A stretch of DNA of 54,896 nucleotides from CAIZGX01 sp964430305 (lineage in GTDB: Bacteria > Bacteroidota > Bacteroidia > Flavobacteriales_D > Sanyastnellaceae), in contig CAYSEX010000007.1 in the NCBI GenBank assembly GCA_964430305.1, positions 1 through 54,896 of the forward strand, read 5' to 3'. Positions 34,029-42,600 of the stretch are shown here, piece after piece. The notes below the pieces were generated by a model. That model searched no databases. It saw only the letters and a program-made list of their open reading frames with translations, and had not been told where the DNA came from. The position numbers and the translations under genes were made by a program. Within the stretch, counting starts at the first letter, position 1; the number at the start of each line of letters is the position of its first letter.

Positions 34029-35207
34029 ATGAATTCCAACGAAAATAGATACAACAGCAGGGGAGTTAGTGCAGGTAAAGAAGACGTACATGCCGCAATA
34101 AAAAATGTAGACAAAGGCTTGTTTCCAAAAGCATTTTGTAAGATCATTCCTGATTATTTAACGGGTAGCGAAGAACACTGCATTGTTATGCATGCAGACG
34201 GTGCAGGAACAAAATCGGCTTTGGCATACATGTATTGGAAAGAAACGGGTGACCTTTCGGTTTGGAAGGGCATTGCCCAAGATGCTTTGGTCATGAATTT
34301 AGATGACCTTTTATGCGTTGGTGCCACCTCTGAAATTTTATTAAGTAGTACCATCGGCCGGAATAAACATTTGATTTCCGGTGATGTTATTTCAGCCATT
34401 ATTGAAGGCACAGAACAACTATGTGCCGAGCTTGCAAGGCATGGAGTGCAGATCTATACAACGGGAGGAGAAACGGCAGATGTAGGTGATTTGGTGAGAA
34501 CCATTATAGTAGATTCAACGGTTACATGTAGAATGCGCAGGTCAGATGTAATTGATAATGCAAACATTGCGGCTGGACAAGTCATTGTTGGCCTAGCTTC
34601 TTATGGTAAAACCTCTTATGAAGACAAGTACAACGGAGGAATGGGAAGTAATGGACTTACCTCAGCTAGGCATGATGTGTTTTATAAAAATCTAGCGGAG
34701 AAATTTCCAGAGTCTTTTGATTCAGCTATTCCTTCGGAATTGATTTACTCGGGATCCTATGCCTTAACAGACTATGTTCAGGATGCCGAACTTGACGCAG
34801 GTCAATTGGTTTTATCTCCCACCCGAACGTATGCACCTATTATACATGCAATTCTCAAAGAGATGCGAGGTCAAGTGCGTGGCATGGTACATTGCAGTGG
34901 CGGGGCACAAACCAAAGTCTTGCATTTTACTAAAGAAGTACATGTGGTAAAAGACAATTTGTTTCCAATTCCACCCTTATTCAAAATGATACAGGAGGAA
35001 TCGAAAACGGATTGGCAAGAGATGTATAAGGTCTTCAATATGGGGCACCGAATGGAGATATACACCGATGAAGTGTCAGCAAGACGCATGATTGAAATTG
35101 CGAAAACTTTTCATTGTGAGGCTCAAATTATTGGTCGTGTTTTACCTAGTCAAGGCAACGAAGTAACAATTAAAAGTGAAGTAGGGGAATTTCATTATTC
35201 AGCATAA
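34029..35207 (+). CDS. purM: Phosphoribosylformylglycinamidine cyclo-ligase (AIR synthetase)
   Basis: Closes the imidazole ring of 5-aminoimidazole ribotide in purine synthesis. The 392 residues are somewhat longer than the E. coli enzyme, as usual in Bacteroidota. Seen: the N-terminal NRYNSRGVSAGKEDVHAAI, the PurM-fold HADGAGTKSALAY, DALVMNLDDLLCVGA, TTGGETADVGD, and GLASYGKTSYEDKYNGGMGSNGLTSARHD. The gene starts 13 bases after a strong terminator and has no clear promoter of its own. It is followed after three bases by prfA. Confidence 0.93.
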   Translation: MNSNENRYNSRGVSAGKEDVHAAIKNVDKGLFPKAFCKIIPDYLTGSEEHCIVMHADGAGTKSALAYMYWKETGDLSVWKGIAQDALVMNLDDLLCVGATSEILLSSTIGRNKHLISGDVISAIIEGTEQLCAELARHGVQIYTTGGETADVGDLVRTIIVDSTVTCRMRRSDVIDNANIAAGQVIVGLASYGKTSYEDKYNGGMGSNGLTSARHDVFYKNLAEKFPESFDSAIPSELIYSGSYALTDYVQDAELDAGQLVLSPTRTYAPIIHAILKEMRGQVRGMVHCSGGAQTKVLHFTKEVHVVKDNLFPIPPLFKMIQEESKTDWQEMYKVFNMGHRMEIYTDEVSARRMIEIAKTFHCEAQIIGRVLPSQGNEVTIKSEVGEFHYSA

Positions 35208-35210
35208 GCA

Positions 35211-36293
35211 ATGGAATTAATAGATAGACTGGCGGCCATAGAAGACCGCTATATTGAAGTAGGGAAGAGCATCACAGATCCCACGGTAATTGCCGATATG
35301 AAGAAATACCCTATTCTTATGCGCGAGTATAGAGAGTTGGAGAAAATTCATGATGTTTACATTGAATACAAACGTAAAATAGAAGGGCTAAAGGAAGCAA
35401 AGGAAATTCTATATAGCCAAGAGTCAAGTGAATTAAAAGACTTGGCTCAAGAGGAATACAATGAGTTGGTTCCAGCCATTGAAAAAATGGAAGAGGAGAT
35501 AAAGTTTCTCCTAGTTCCAAAAGATCCGGAAGATACCAAGAACGTTATTCTTGAAATTCGAGCAGGAACGGGAGGTGACGAAGCTTCTATCTTCGCAGGT
35601 GATTTATTCAAAATGTATACACGATACATAGCAAACAAGGGTTGGAAGTATGAAGTGATGAGTTTGAGTGAGGGAACCATGGGCGGATTCAAAGAAATTG
35701 CGTTTAAGGTGGAAGGTGATGAAGTGTATGGAACCATGAAATTCGAAAGTGGTGTGCATCGCGTTCAACGCGTACCTGCAACTGAAACGCAAGGTCGGGT
35801 GCATACATCAGCAGCTACTGTGGCAGTTTTGCCAGAAGCAGAGGAATTTGATGTAGTCATAAACATGGCAGATATTCAACGCGATACTTATAGAGCAAGC
35901 GGTGCGGGGGGCCAGCACGTGAATAAAACCGAATCTGCGGTTCGACTAACACACGCTCCAACAGGTGTTATTGTAGCGTGTCAGGAAGGAAGAAGTCAAC
36001 ATGAAAACTTTGAGAAAGCCATGACAGTGCTTCGCACAAGAATCTTTGAGGCAGAGGTGAACCGAAGACAAGAGGAAAGAGCTAGAATGAGAAAATCTCT
36101 TGTAAGCACGGGTGACCGAAGTGCGAAAATTCGAACCTATAACTACCCGCAAGGACGAATCACGGATCATCGCATCAACCTTACATTGTACAATCTAGAT
36201 GCGGCAATGAACGGTGAAATTGAAGAAGTAATTGAAGCGCTTAAATTAGCTGAAAATACAGAGAAATTGAAAGAAGGAGGAATGTCTGCATGA
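35211..36293 (+). CDS. prfA: Peptide chain release factor 1
   Basis: Recognises UAA and UAG stop codons and triggers peptide release. The 360 residues match RF1. The stop-codon tripeptide P-A-T is at 189-191 (RVPATE), which distinguishes RF1 from the SPF motif of RF2. The GGQ hydrolysis motif is at 233-235 in GAGGQHVN, with the following KTESAVRLTH typical. An N-terminal helical domain and GGDEA (121-125) are also seen. The stop overlaps the pyrF start (ATGA), so the two are translated together. Confidence 0.97.
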   Translation: MELIDRLAAIEDRYIEVGKSITDPTVIADMKKYPILMREYRELEKIHDVYIEYKRKIEGLKEAKEILYSQESSELKDLAQEEYNELVPAIEKMEEEIKFLLVPKDPEDTKNVILEIRAGTGGDEASIFAGDLFKMYTRYIANKGWKYEVMSLSEGTMGGFKEIAFKVEGDEVYGTMKFESGVHRVQRVPATETQGRVHTSAATVAVLPEAEEFDVVINMADIQRDTYRASGAGGQHVNKTESAVRLTHAPTGVIVACQEGRSQHENFEKAMTVLRTRIFEAEVNRRQEERARMRKSLVSTGDRSAKIRTYNYPQGRITDHRINLTLYNLDAAMNGEIEEVIEALKLAENTEKLKEGGMSA

Positions 36294-37078
36294 ATAGAAA
36301 AGAATTAATACAGCGGATTCGCGAACGCAAAACATTCCTTTGTGTTGGTCTAGATACGGATGTATCAAAAATTCCGCAGGGTGTTTCACCACTAGAGTTT
36401 AACAAAGCCATTATAGATGCAACGCGTGAACATTGCGTAGCATACAAACCCAATTTAGCATTCTATGAAGCCATGGGAATTGAAGGCTGGGAATTGCTTC
36501 AAGAGACTGTGAGTTACATTGGCAATGAACATTTCACCATTGCAGATGCAAAACGCGGAGATATAGGAAATACATCTACCCAATACGCGAAAGCTTTCTT
36601 TGAAAAATTGAATTTTGATAGTATCACCGTTGCACCCTATATGGGAAGAGACAGCGTTGAGCCCTTTCTTCAATTCAACGACAAATGGGCTATTGTATTG
36701 GCTCTAACTTCGAATGCAGGAGCTTTCGACTTTCAACTGGAGCAAGGGGCAAGCGACCGCTTGTATGAAAAGGTTTTGAAAGAAGTTTCAAGTTGGGGAA
36801 CACCTGAGAACACCATGTTTGTAGTTGGAGCTACTAAAGCCGAATGGCTAAAAGATATACGAGCCATTATTCCAGACCATTTTCTGCTGGTGCCGGGTGT
36901 GGGGGCTCAAGGCGGAAGTTTGGAAGAAGTGGTAAAATACGGAATGAATCAAGATGTTGGGCTGCTCATCAACGCGAGCAGATCCATTCAATATGCTTCA
37001 AATTCACCTGAAGATTACGCGAAGGCTGCAAAAGCAGAGGCCGCTAGAATACACGAACAAATGAAAATTTTTTTATAA
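36290..37078 (+). CDS. pyrF: Orotidine 5'-phosphate decarboxylase, type 2
   Basis: Converts OMP to UMP, the last step of pyrimidine synthesis. The 262 residues contain the catalytic DAKRGDIGNT array (Asp86, Lys88, Asp91) and the N-terminal FLCVGLDTD substrate pocket; the C-terminal LLVPGVGAQGG forms the phosphate loop. Length and the VAYKPNLAFYE segment fit the type 2 subfamily. It overlaps prfA by four bases and is followed by ychF after nine. Confidence 0.95.
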   Translation: MNRKELIQRIRERKTFLCVGLDTDVSKIPQGVSPLEFNKAIIDATREHCVAYKPNLAFYEAMGIEGWELLQETVSYIGNEHFTIADAKRGDIGNTSTQYAKAFFEKLNFDSITVAPYMGRDSVEPFLQFNDKWAIVLALTSNAGAFDFQLEQGASDRLYEKVLKEVSSWGTPENTMFVVGATKAEWLKDIRAIIPDHFLLVPGVGAQGGSLEEVVKYGMNQDVGLLINASRSIQYASNSPEDYAKAAKAEAARIHEQMKIFL

Positions 37079-37087
37079 TAAGTACGT

Positions 37088-38188
37088 ATGGCATTGAAAT
37101 GTGGAATTGTAGGACTACCGAACGTTGGAAAGTCCACCTTGTTTAATTGTTTATCCAATGCGAAAGCGCAAGCAGCGAACTTTCCATTCTGTACCATTGA
37201 ACCCAATGTAGGAACCATAACGGTTCCAGATGAGAGACTTACACAACTTGCAGAGCTCATTACTCCAGAGCGCATTGTGCCTACAACAATAGAAATTGTT
37301 GATATTGCTGGTTTAGTTAAAGGGGCTTCGAAAGGTGAGGGATTGGGGAATAAATTTCTTGCAAATATTCGTGAAACTGACGCTATTATTCATGTGCTTC
37401 GTTGTTTTGATGACCCGAATGTGGTGCACGTAGACGGAAGCGTGAATCCAGTGCGTGACAAAGAGATTATTGATATTGAATTGCAATTGAAAGATCTTGA
37501 AAGTGTTGAAGCTAGAATTGCCAAAGTGCAACGTGCTGCCAAAGCAGGTGACGCACTTGCAAAGAAACAATTCGATTACATGGAAAGATTGAAGTCCGCC
37601 CTTGAAACCGGAAAAAGCGCGCGCACAGTTGTTCCAAACAATGATGATGAGTCTTTCCTTTTAAAAGATCTTCAATTGCTTACCTCAAAGCCTGTTCTTT
37701 ATTTATGCAATGTGGAAGAGACTTCTGTTAAAAATGGAAACGCCTATGTAGAGCAAGTTCGCGAAGCAGTAAAAGATGAAGGTGCCGAGGTTTTAACTAT
37801 TGGTGCTGCAATTGAAGCAGATATTGCATCTCTTGAGACATATGAAGAACGTCAAATGTTTCTCGAAGATCTGGGTCTAGAAGAACCCGGAGTTTCAAAA
37901 CTCATCAAAGCGGCTTATTCATTATTGAAGTTGAAAACCTATTTCACTGCTGGAGTTAAAGAAGTTCGAGCTTGGACCATTTACGAAGGGTATACTGCAC
38001 CGCAGGCCGCAGGAGTTATTCATACAGACTTCGAAAAAGGATTTATTCGCGCCGAAGTGATTAAGCTCGCTGATTTCTTGAATTACAAGTCAGAGGCAGC
38101 TGTAAAAGAAGTAGGGAAAATGGCAGTTGAAGGAAAAGAATATGTGGTGCAAGATGGAGATATCATGCATTTTAGATTCAATGTTTAA
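37088..38188 (+). CDS. ychF: Ribosome-binding ATPase YchF
   Basis: Obg-family P-loop protein that binds ribosomes and prefers ATP over GTP. The 366 residues have the universal length. G1 GLPNVGKST is at 9-17, followed by FPFCTIEPNVGTITVPDERL and the G3 DIAGLVKGASKGEGLGNKFLA region; the G4 motif is NVEE, as in YchF, instead of NKxD. The C-terminal TGS domain ends VVQDGDIMHFRFNV. Its last eight bases overlap the next gene's start, so the downstream lipoprotein is probably co-translated. Confidence 0.97.
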   Translation: MALKCGIVGLPNVGKSTLFNCLSNAKAQAANFPFCTIEPNVGTITVPDERLTQLAELITPERIVPTTIEIVDIAGLVKGASKGEGLGNKFLANIRETDAIIHVLRCFDDPNVVHVDGSVNPVRDKEIIDIELQLKDLESVEARIAKVQRAAKAGDALAKKQFDYMERLKSALETGKSARTVVPNNDDESFLLKDLQLLTSKPVLYLCNVEETSVKNGNAYVEQVREAVKDEGAEVLTIGAAIEADIASLETYEERQMFLEDLGLEEPGVSKLIKAAYSLLKLKTYFTAGVKEVRAWTIYEGYTAPQAAGVIHTDFEKGFIRAEVIKLADFLNYKSEAAVKEVGKMAVEGKEYVVQDGDIMHFRFNV

Positions 38189-38606
38189 ACTTCTCATATA
38201 TTCCATTCTTGCACTTGGCATTTTTGCATGCGTTGATAAATCAGATATTCAATATGATATTCGAAACGTCATGAAAAAGCAACAAGATGTCTGGAACAGC
38301 GGCAATCTAGAGGGTTTTATGGACGGGTATTGGCGAAGTGATTCATTGCGTTTTTTGAGTAAAGACGGAGTAACAATGGGATGGAAGGCCTCACTGTTAC
38401 GTTATCAAAAGGCATATCCATCTCAAGAAGCAATGGGTCAGCTGAAGTTTGAAAATCTCAGAATTGAAGTTTTGAGCGGAGAAGAGGCTTATGCTGATGG
38501 TCGTTGGAATTTATTTCGAAGCTCAGATACATTATCTGGTCATTTTACGTTGCTTTGGAAACGAATCGATGGTAGGTGGCTTATAGTGAGTGATCATTCA
38601 AGTTAA
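38181..38606 (+). CDS. Lipoprotein with SnoaL/DUF4440-like fold
   Basis: Unknown function, 141 residues. I use the ATG at 38181 (MFKLLIYSILALGIFAC), which gives a lipoprotein signal ending in GIFAC (Cys17), and overlaps the ychF stop by eight bases; the earlier ATG at 38127 would hide the signal peptide. The rest looks like a single NTF2/SnoaL-like domain: QQDVWNSGNLEGFMDGYW helix, DGVTMGWKASLLRY, a strand EEAYADGRWNL and the end GRWLIVSDHSS, as in DUF4440 proteins. No catalytic role is evident. Co-transcribed with ychF and the rhomboid gene. Confidence 0.82.
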   Translation: MFKLLIYSILALGIFACVDKSDIQYDIRNVMKKQQDVWNSGNLEGFMDGYWRSDSLRFLSKDGVTMGWKASLLRYQKAYPSQEAMGQLKFENLRIEVLSGEEAYADGRWNLFRSSDTLSGHFTLLWKRIDGRWLIVSDHSS

Positions 38607-38611
38607 AATAA

Positions 38612-39214
38612 ATGCATCTTTCAGTAACAAATCTTTTGTGTATAATAATAGGGCTTATCTCGTGGTTAAGCTTTTCTAAATATGATGTGCTAAATAAATT
38701 TTCACTTCAACCATACCGCGTTAAGCATAATCAAGAGTATTTCAGGCTTATAACACACGCGGCGCTTCACAAAGACATCGGACATTTGTTCTTTAACTTG
38801 TTTGCTTTGTTCAGTTTCGGGAATGCGGTCGAGAGTCAAATGAAGTCAGAACTCTATGTGATTTTATTTGTTGGGGCTGTTTTATTTGCGACTATTCCTG
38901 CCATGTATAAACAGCACAACAATGCCTATTACCAAAGCATTGGAGCAAGCGGAGGTGTGTCGGCGGTTATGATGTTTTTCATGGTATTGTTTCCTGATGT
39001 AGAATTGTTATTCTTTTTCATTTTACCCTTGCCCGGATGGGCAGCTGTCATTTTATTTTTTGGATTGGAGTATTACATGAATAAAAAATCGGGCACCGGA
39101 ATAGCTCATGATGCACATATTTCAGGAGCTATATACGGACTGTTATTTTTATTGATTTTGCATCCAACAGCATACATTCGTTTTTTTCAGGCGGTTTCAA
39201 ATTCAATTTTCTAA
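38612..39214 (+). CDS. Rhomboid-family intramembrane serine protease
   Basis: Cleaves transmembrane substrates within the inner membrane. The 200 residues have about six hydrophobic segments. The catalytic dyad is visible as Ser113 in GASGG (111-115) and His169 in AHDAHISGAIYG. The substrate-gate HxxHxFFN equivalent is HLFFNLFALF (58-67). The enzyme is a minimal, six-helix form. The substrate is unknown. Its stop overlaps the next start (TAATG), placing it in one transcript with the PH-like membrane protein. Confidence 0.93.
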   Translation: MHLSVTNLLCIIIGLISWLSFSKYDVLNKFSLQPYRVKHNQEYFRLITHAALHKDIGHLFFNLFALFSFGNAVESQMKSELYVILFVGAVLFATIPAMYKQHNNAYYQSIGASGGVSAVMMFFMVLFPDVELLFFFILPLPGWAAVILFFGLEYYMNKKSGTGIAHDAHISGAIYGLLFLLILHPTAYIRFFQAVSNSIF

Positions 39215-39633
39215 TGCATTCCCGCATCTTTCAAATGAAAAGTGCAATCAGCTGGTGGTTGTTCGGTCCCATACTTTTATTGTTGATAGGGTCAGGTTTT
39301 TTTCAGTTTAGAGACGAGCCACAATCGGTGTGGATTACAATTGGAGTGTTGCTTTTTGTAGGCTCATTTCTACTGAATACAAAGTATACCATTTTCTCTG
39401 ACGGTACATTGAAAGTGGTTTCCGGCTTTATGCCTTTTCCCAAAGTTAATTTGCGTGAAGTGACATCAGTTGTGTATACACGAAATCCAATTTCTAGTCC
39501 TGCGTTATCACTGAACAGATTGGCGATTTATAAAGGAAATTCATTGCTCATCATCATTTCGCCCGAAAATAGAGAAGCGTTTATTGACGAAATGAAAAAA
39601 TTCAACGATTCATTGTCAGTAGTATTGAAATAG
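39214..39633 (+). CDS. Small membrane protein with PH-like domain
   Basis: Unknown function, 139 residues. Two hydrophobic segments near the N-terminus (about 14-34 and 41-55) are followed by a beta-rich cytoplasmic or periplasmic domain resembling bacterial PH (DUF304-like) folds: YTIFSDGTLKVVSG, an INPR-like VNLREVTSVVYT strand, LNRLAIYKGNSLLIIIS and a final helix. A second ATG nine codons in is a possible start. The start overlaps the rhomboid stop. Confidence 0.7.
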   Translation: MHSRIFQMKSAISWWLFGPILLLLIGSGFFQFRDEPQSVWITIGVLLFVGSFLLNTKYTIFSDGTLKVVSGFMPFPKVNLREVTSVVYTRNPISSPALSLNRLAIYKGNSLLIIISPENREAFIDEMKKFNDSLSVVLK

Positions 39634-39660
39634 GCACAATTTTGGGCCCTCGTTAGCGGT

Positions 39661-39668
39661 TATATTTG
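39661..39668 (+). promoter_or_regulatory. -7 element abutting the tamB start codon
   Basis: TATATTTG, a full match to TAnnTTTG, ends four bases before the ATG at 39673. A TTTG at 39641-39644 is 16 bases upstream, slightly short for a -33 box. The transcript would start on or next to the ATG. Confidence 0.5.
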
Positions 39669-39672
39669 TTAC

Positions 39673-42600
39673 ATGGCCCAAGTGGACACCACCCAAGAAT
39701 TGGAATCGAAATCAGTTGCGCAAGTGCCAACCAAAAGGCGACTAATACGCGTGCTGTTGTGGCTGTTTTTTTCACCCTTGGTTTTAATATTATCAATCGT
39801 GTTGTTGTTGCAAGTACACGCCGTTCAAACGTGGCTTGCCCACAAAGCTTCAGAATATTTTAGTAAAGAATGGAATACTACCGTTCGAATCAATGAGCTT
39901 CAGATTGATTTGTGGGGTGAAGTTCATTTTACTGATTTACTTATACTTGATCAAAAGCAAGACACGTTGGTGAGTGTTCCATCTTTCACCATTACAGATT
40001 ATGATTATCATTTTTCCACGGGAGCTTTTCAGATTGAAGGAATTCAATTGAAAGATGGGACCGCTAAACTGCTTAAATACAAAAGTGAAGAGCATTGGAA
40101 CTATCATTTTCTAACTGAATATTTTTCAAGCGATACTCCCTCTTCTACAGAGCCTTCAGATGGGTCTTTCAAAATACAGTCCTTGGTCATGGAAAACATG
40201 CACTTGATTTACAAAAATGAAAATGCGATAGCAGGTGACGAACGCGAATGGAATTTTGAGCAGTTTGAATTGAATCATCTTACCGTACAAGTTTCTGATT
40301 TTATCATGGAGAAGTCAGATGTATTTGCAACCATTGAAAAAGCTAATTTTAAAGAATCGAAGTCGAAATTTGAAGTCAGTCAATTGCATGGATGCGTTCA
40401 CATTTCAGAATTGAGTTATGCAGTTACAGACTTGTTTTTCGCAAGTGGAAATAGTCAAATTGTAGGCGATCTATCATTATCAGTGACTGATACCGCGCAA
40501 TGGAAATATGCGGATTCATTAATGCAAATACAAGTGAATATTTCCGATTTGAAGCTGAAACCTTCAGATTTTACAGCATTTTCACACGAGGTGGACGGGT
40601 TGAATCAGCAATTCAACATGCGCGGACAAGTAACAGGGACACTGCGCGATTTAAGACTAAATGGTATTCAAATTGAAACGGGAGAGGATACCTATGTTTC
40701 GGGTAATTTGCAGTTGAAAAACCTATCGGGAAATGAAGACTTTTCATACGCGTTTGAAACAGAGAACATGCAACTCACCTATGCAGACCTCATTCAAATT
40801 CCCAATTATCCCTTCAATGAGAACAACGCGTTGCCTTTGCCCGTTAACTTGGCATATCTCGGAACATTGGAATTCAAGGGGAATGTTGCTGGATCAGCAG
40901 AAAGTGCCGAACTTGAAGGTAACTTCAATTCAGATATTGGATCGTTGTACACACAATTAAAAGTAAGTGGATTACAAGATAATTTGAACTACTCTGGTAA
41001 GCTTGAATTGAAGCAGTTCAACATAGCTGAATATTACCAAAATCAAGATTTAGGTATTGTAACAGCTAATCTCGAAATTGAGGGGAGCGGCACAAAACTT
41101 CAAGATTTAGAACTGTATTTCAAGGGAGATATTCAAGAATGCGGTTTAATGGGATATACCTATAGAAACATTACAACAGATGGTACTTTTAAAAAGCAAT
41201 TTTACAACGGGCATCTGCAGGTTCAAGATGCCAATGTTCAATTGGACTTTGATGGACAAATTGATTTTTCAACGCCGGCCCCAATTCTTGATTTCGATTT
41301 GAATTTACAACAGTTGAATCTGAGTAAAATTGGGATTGTTGAAGATCCGGGAGACGTCATTTTGGAAGGTGAATTTCATGCGTCATTAGAAAGCTTAGAT
41401 ATCAATGAGATGCAGGGCGAGTTGACAGGAAGTAATGTTTCTTACACGAAAAATGAACAAGTCAACACCATTGAATATTTTACGCTTGATGCTGAACAAG
41501 GTGACCAAAGGCATCTCACTTTAAATTCTGAGATTGGAAAAATAGAGTTGTTGGGTGAATTTAAATTCAATGAGTTGGGATATGCTGTTCAAGATATTCT
41601 CTCTGAAATTTTACCAGGATTTGAGCCGAGCAAGCGTGAGCATGCGCAACAAAATTTCAATTTAACTGCGCGAATTAAAGACTTTGATTTTATTCAAGCT
41701 GCATTCATTCCTGAGTTATCACTGGCAACAGGAACCTCACTCAATTTTGAAGTGAATGAATCGAACAGGGTGTTGTCTGGAACATTTGGTACGGATTATA
41801 TTTCATACGAAAACATTGAGGTTCGAAATGCTGTAGCTGACATTTCAAGAGCAGACGGATCCATTTATTTTGTTCTTAGTGCGGAACAGGTTTTGAATGA
41901 ATCTGAAGTTGTTGTGAACGAAGTTTCATTGGATACACGTTCGTTAGGTGATACCATATTTACCGCGCTTACCTGGGGCACAGCATCAGATTGGTTAAAG
42001 GGTGATATCAATGGGGTGTTTTTCCTAAGAAGTTTAACTGATTTGCGTTTTGAATTTGATCAAAGTTCAATACAACTTAATGGCGGAAATTGGTATTTCA
42101 ATGATCAAGGTGAAATTGATATCTGTGAGAATGAGCTGGCGGTCAGTCAATTCGGTTTGCGTCAGGGCAGTCAGCTGATTGCAATCAACGGTGTGGTTTC
42201 AGATTCACCCTATGAGCAATTAAGTGTGGAATTGAACAACATGAATTTAGACCAATTGAATCCGTACTTGGGTGAATCCATGAAATTGTTTGGTGAGTTA
42301 GATGGAAATGTGGCTTTGAGAAATTTGTATGATAGCCCCATTGCATCAGCGGATTTAACACTATCCGATTTGAAATTGAATGAATACGAATTGGGAAGTG
42401 TTTGTCTGAAGAGCGCATGGGATCCGGGGAAGAAAAAAGTTCGGGTTGATGGCGAATTGGATCAAGCGGGTTTAACTCCGCTGCGATTTGCGGGGTCATA
42501 CTTACCATTTGAGGAAAAAAACTCGTTAGATTTCTTGGTGACGTTGAATGCTTTTGACTTGAATGTTCTCAACGCCTTTTTGGGTCCAGATGTGCTGACG

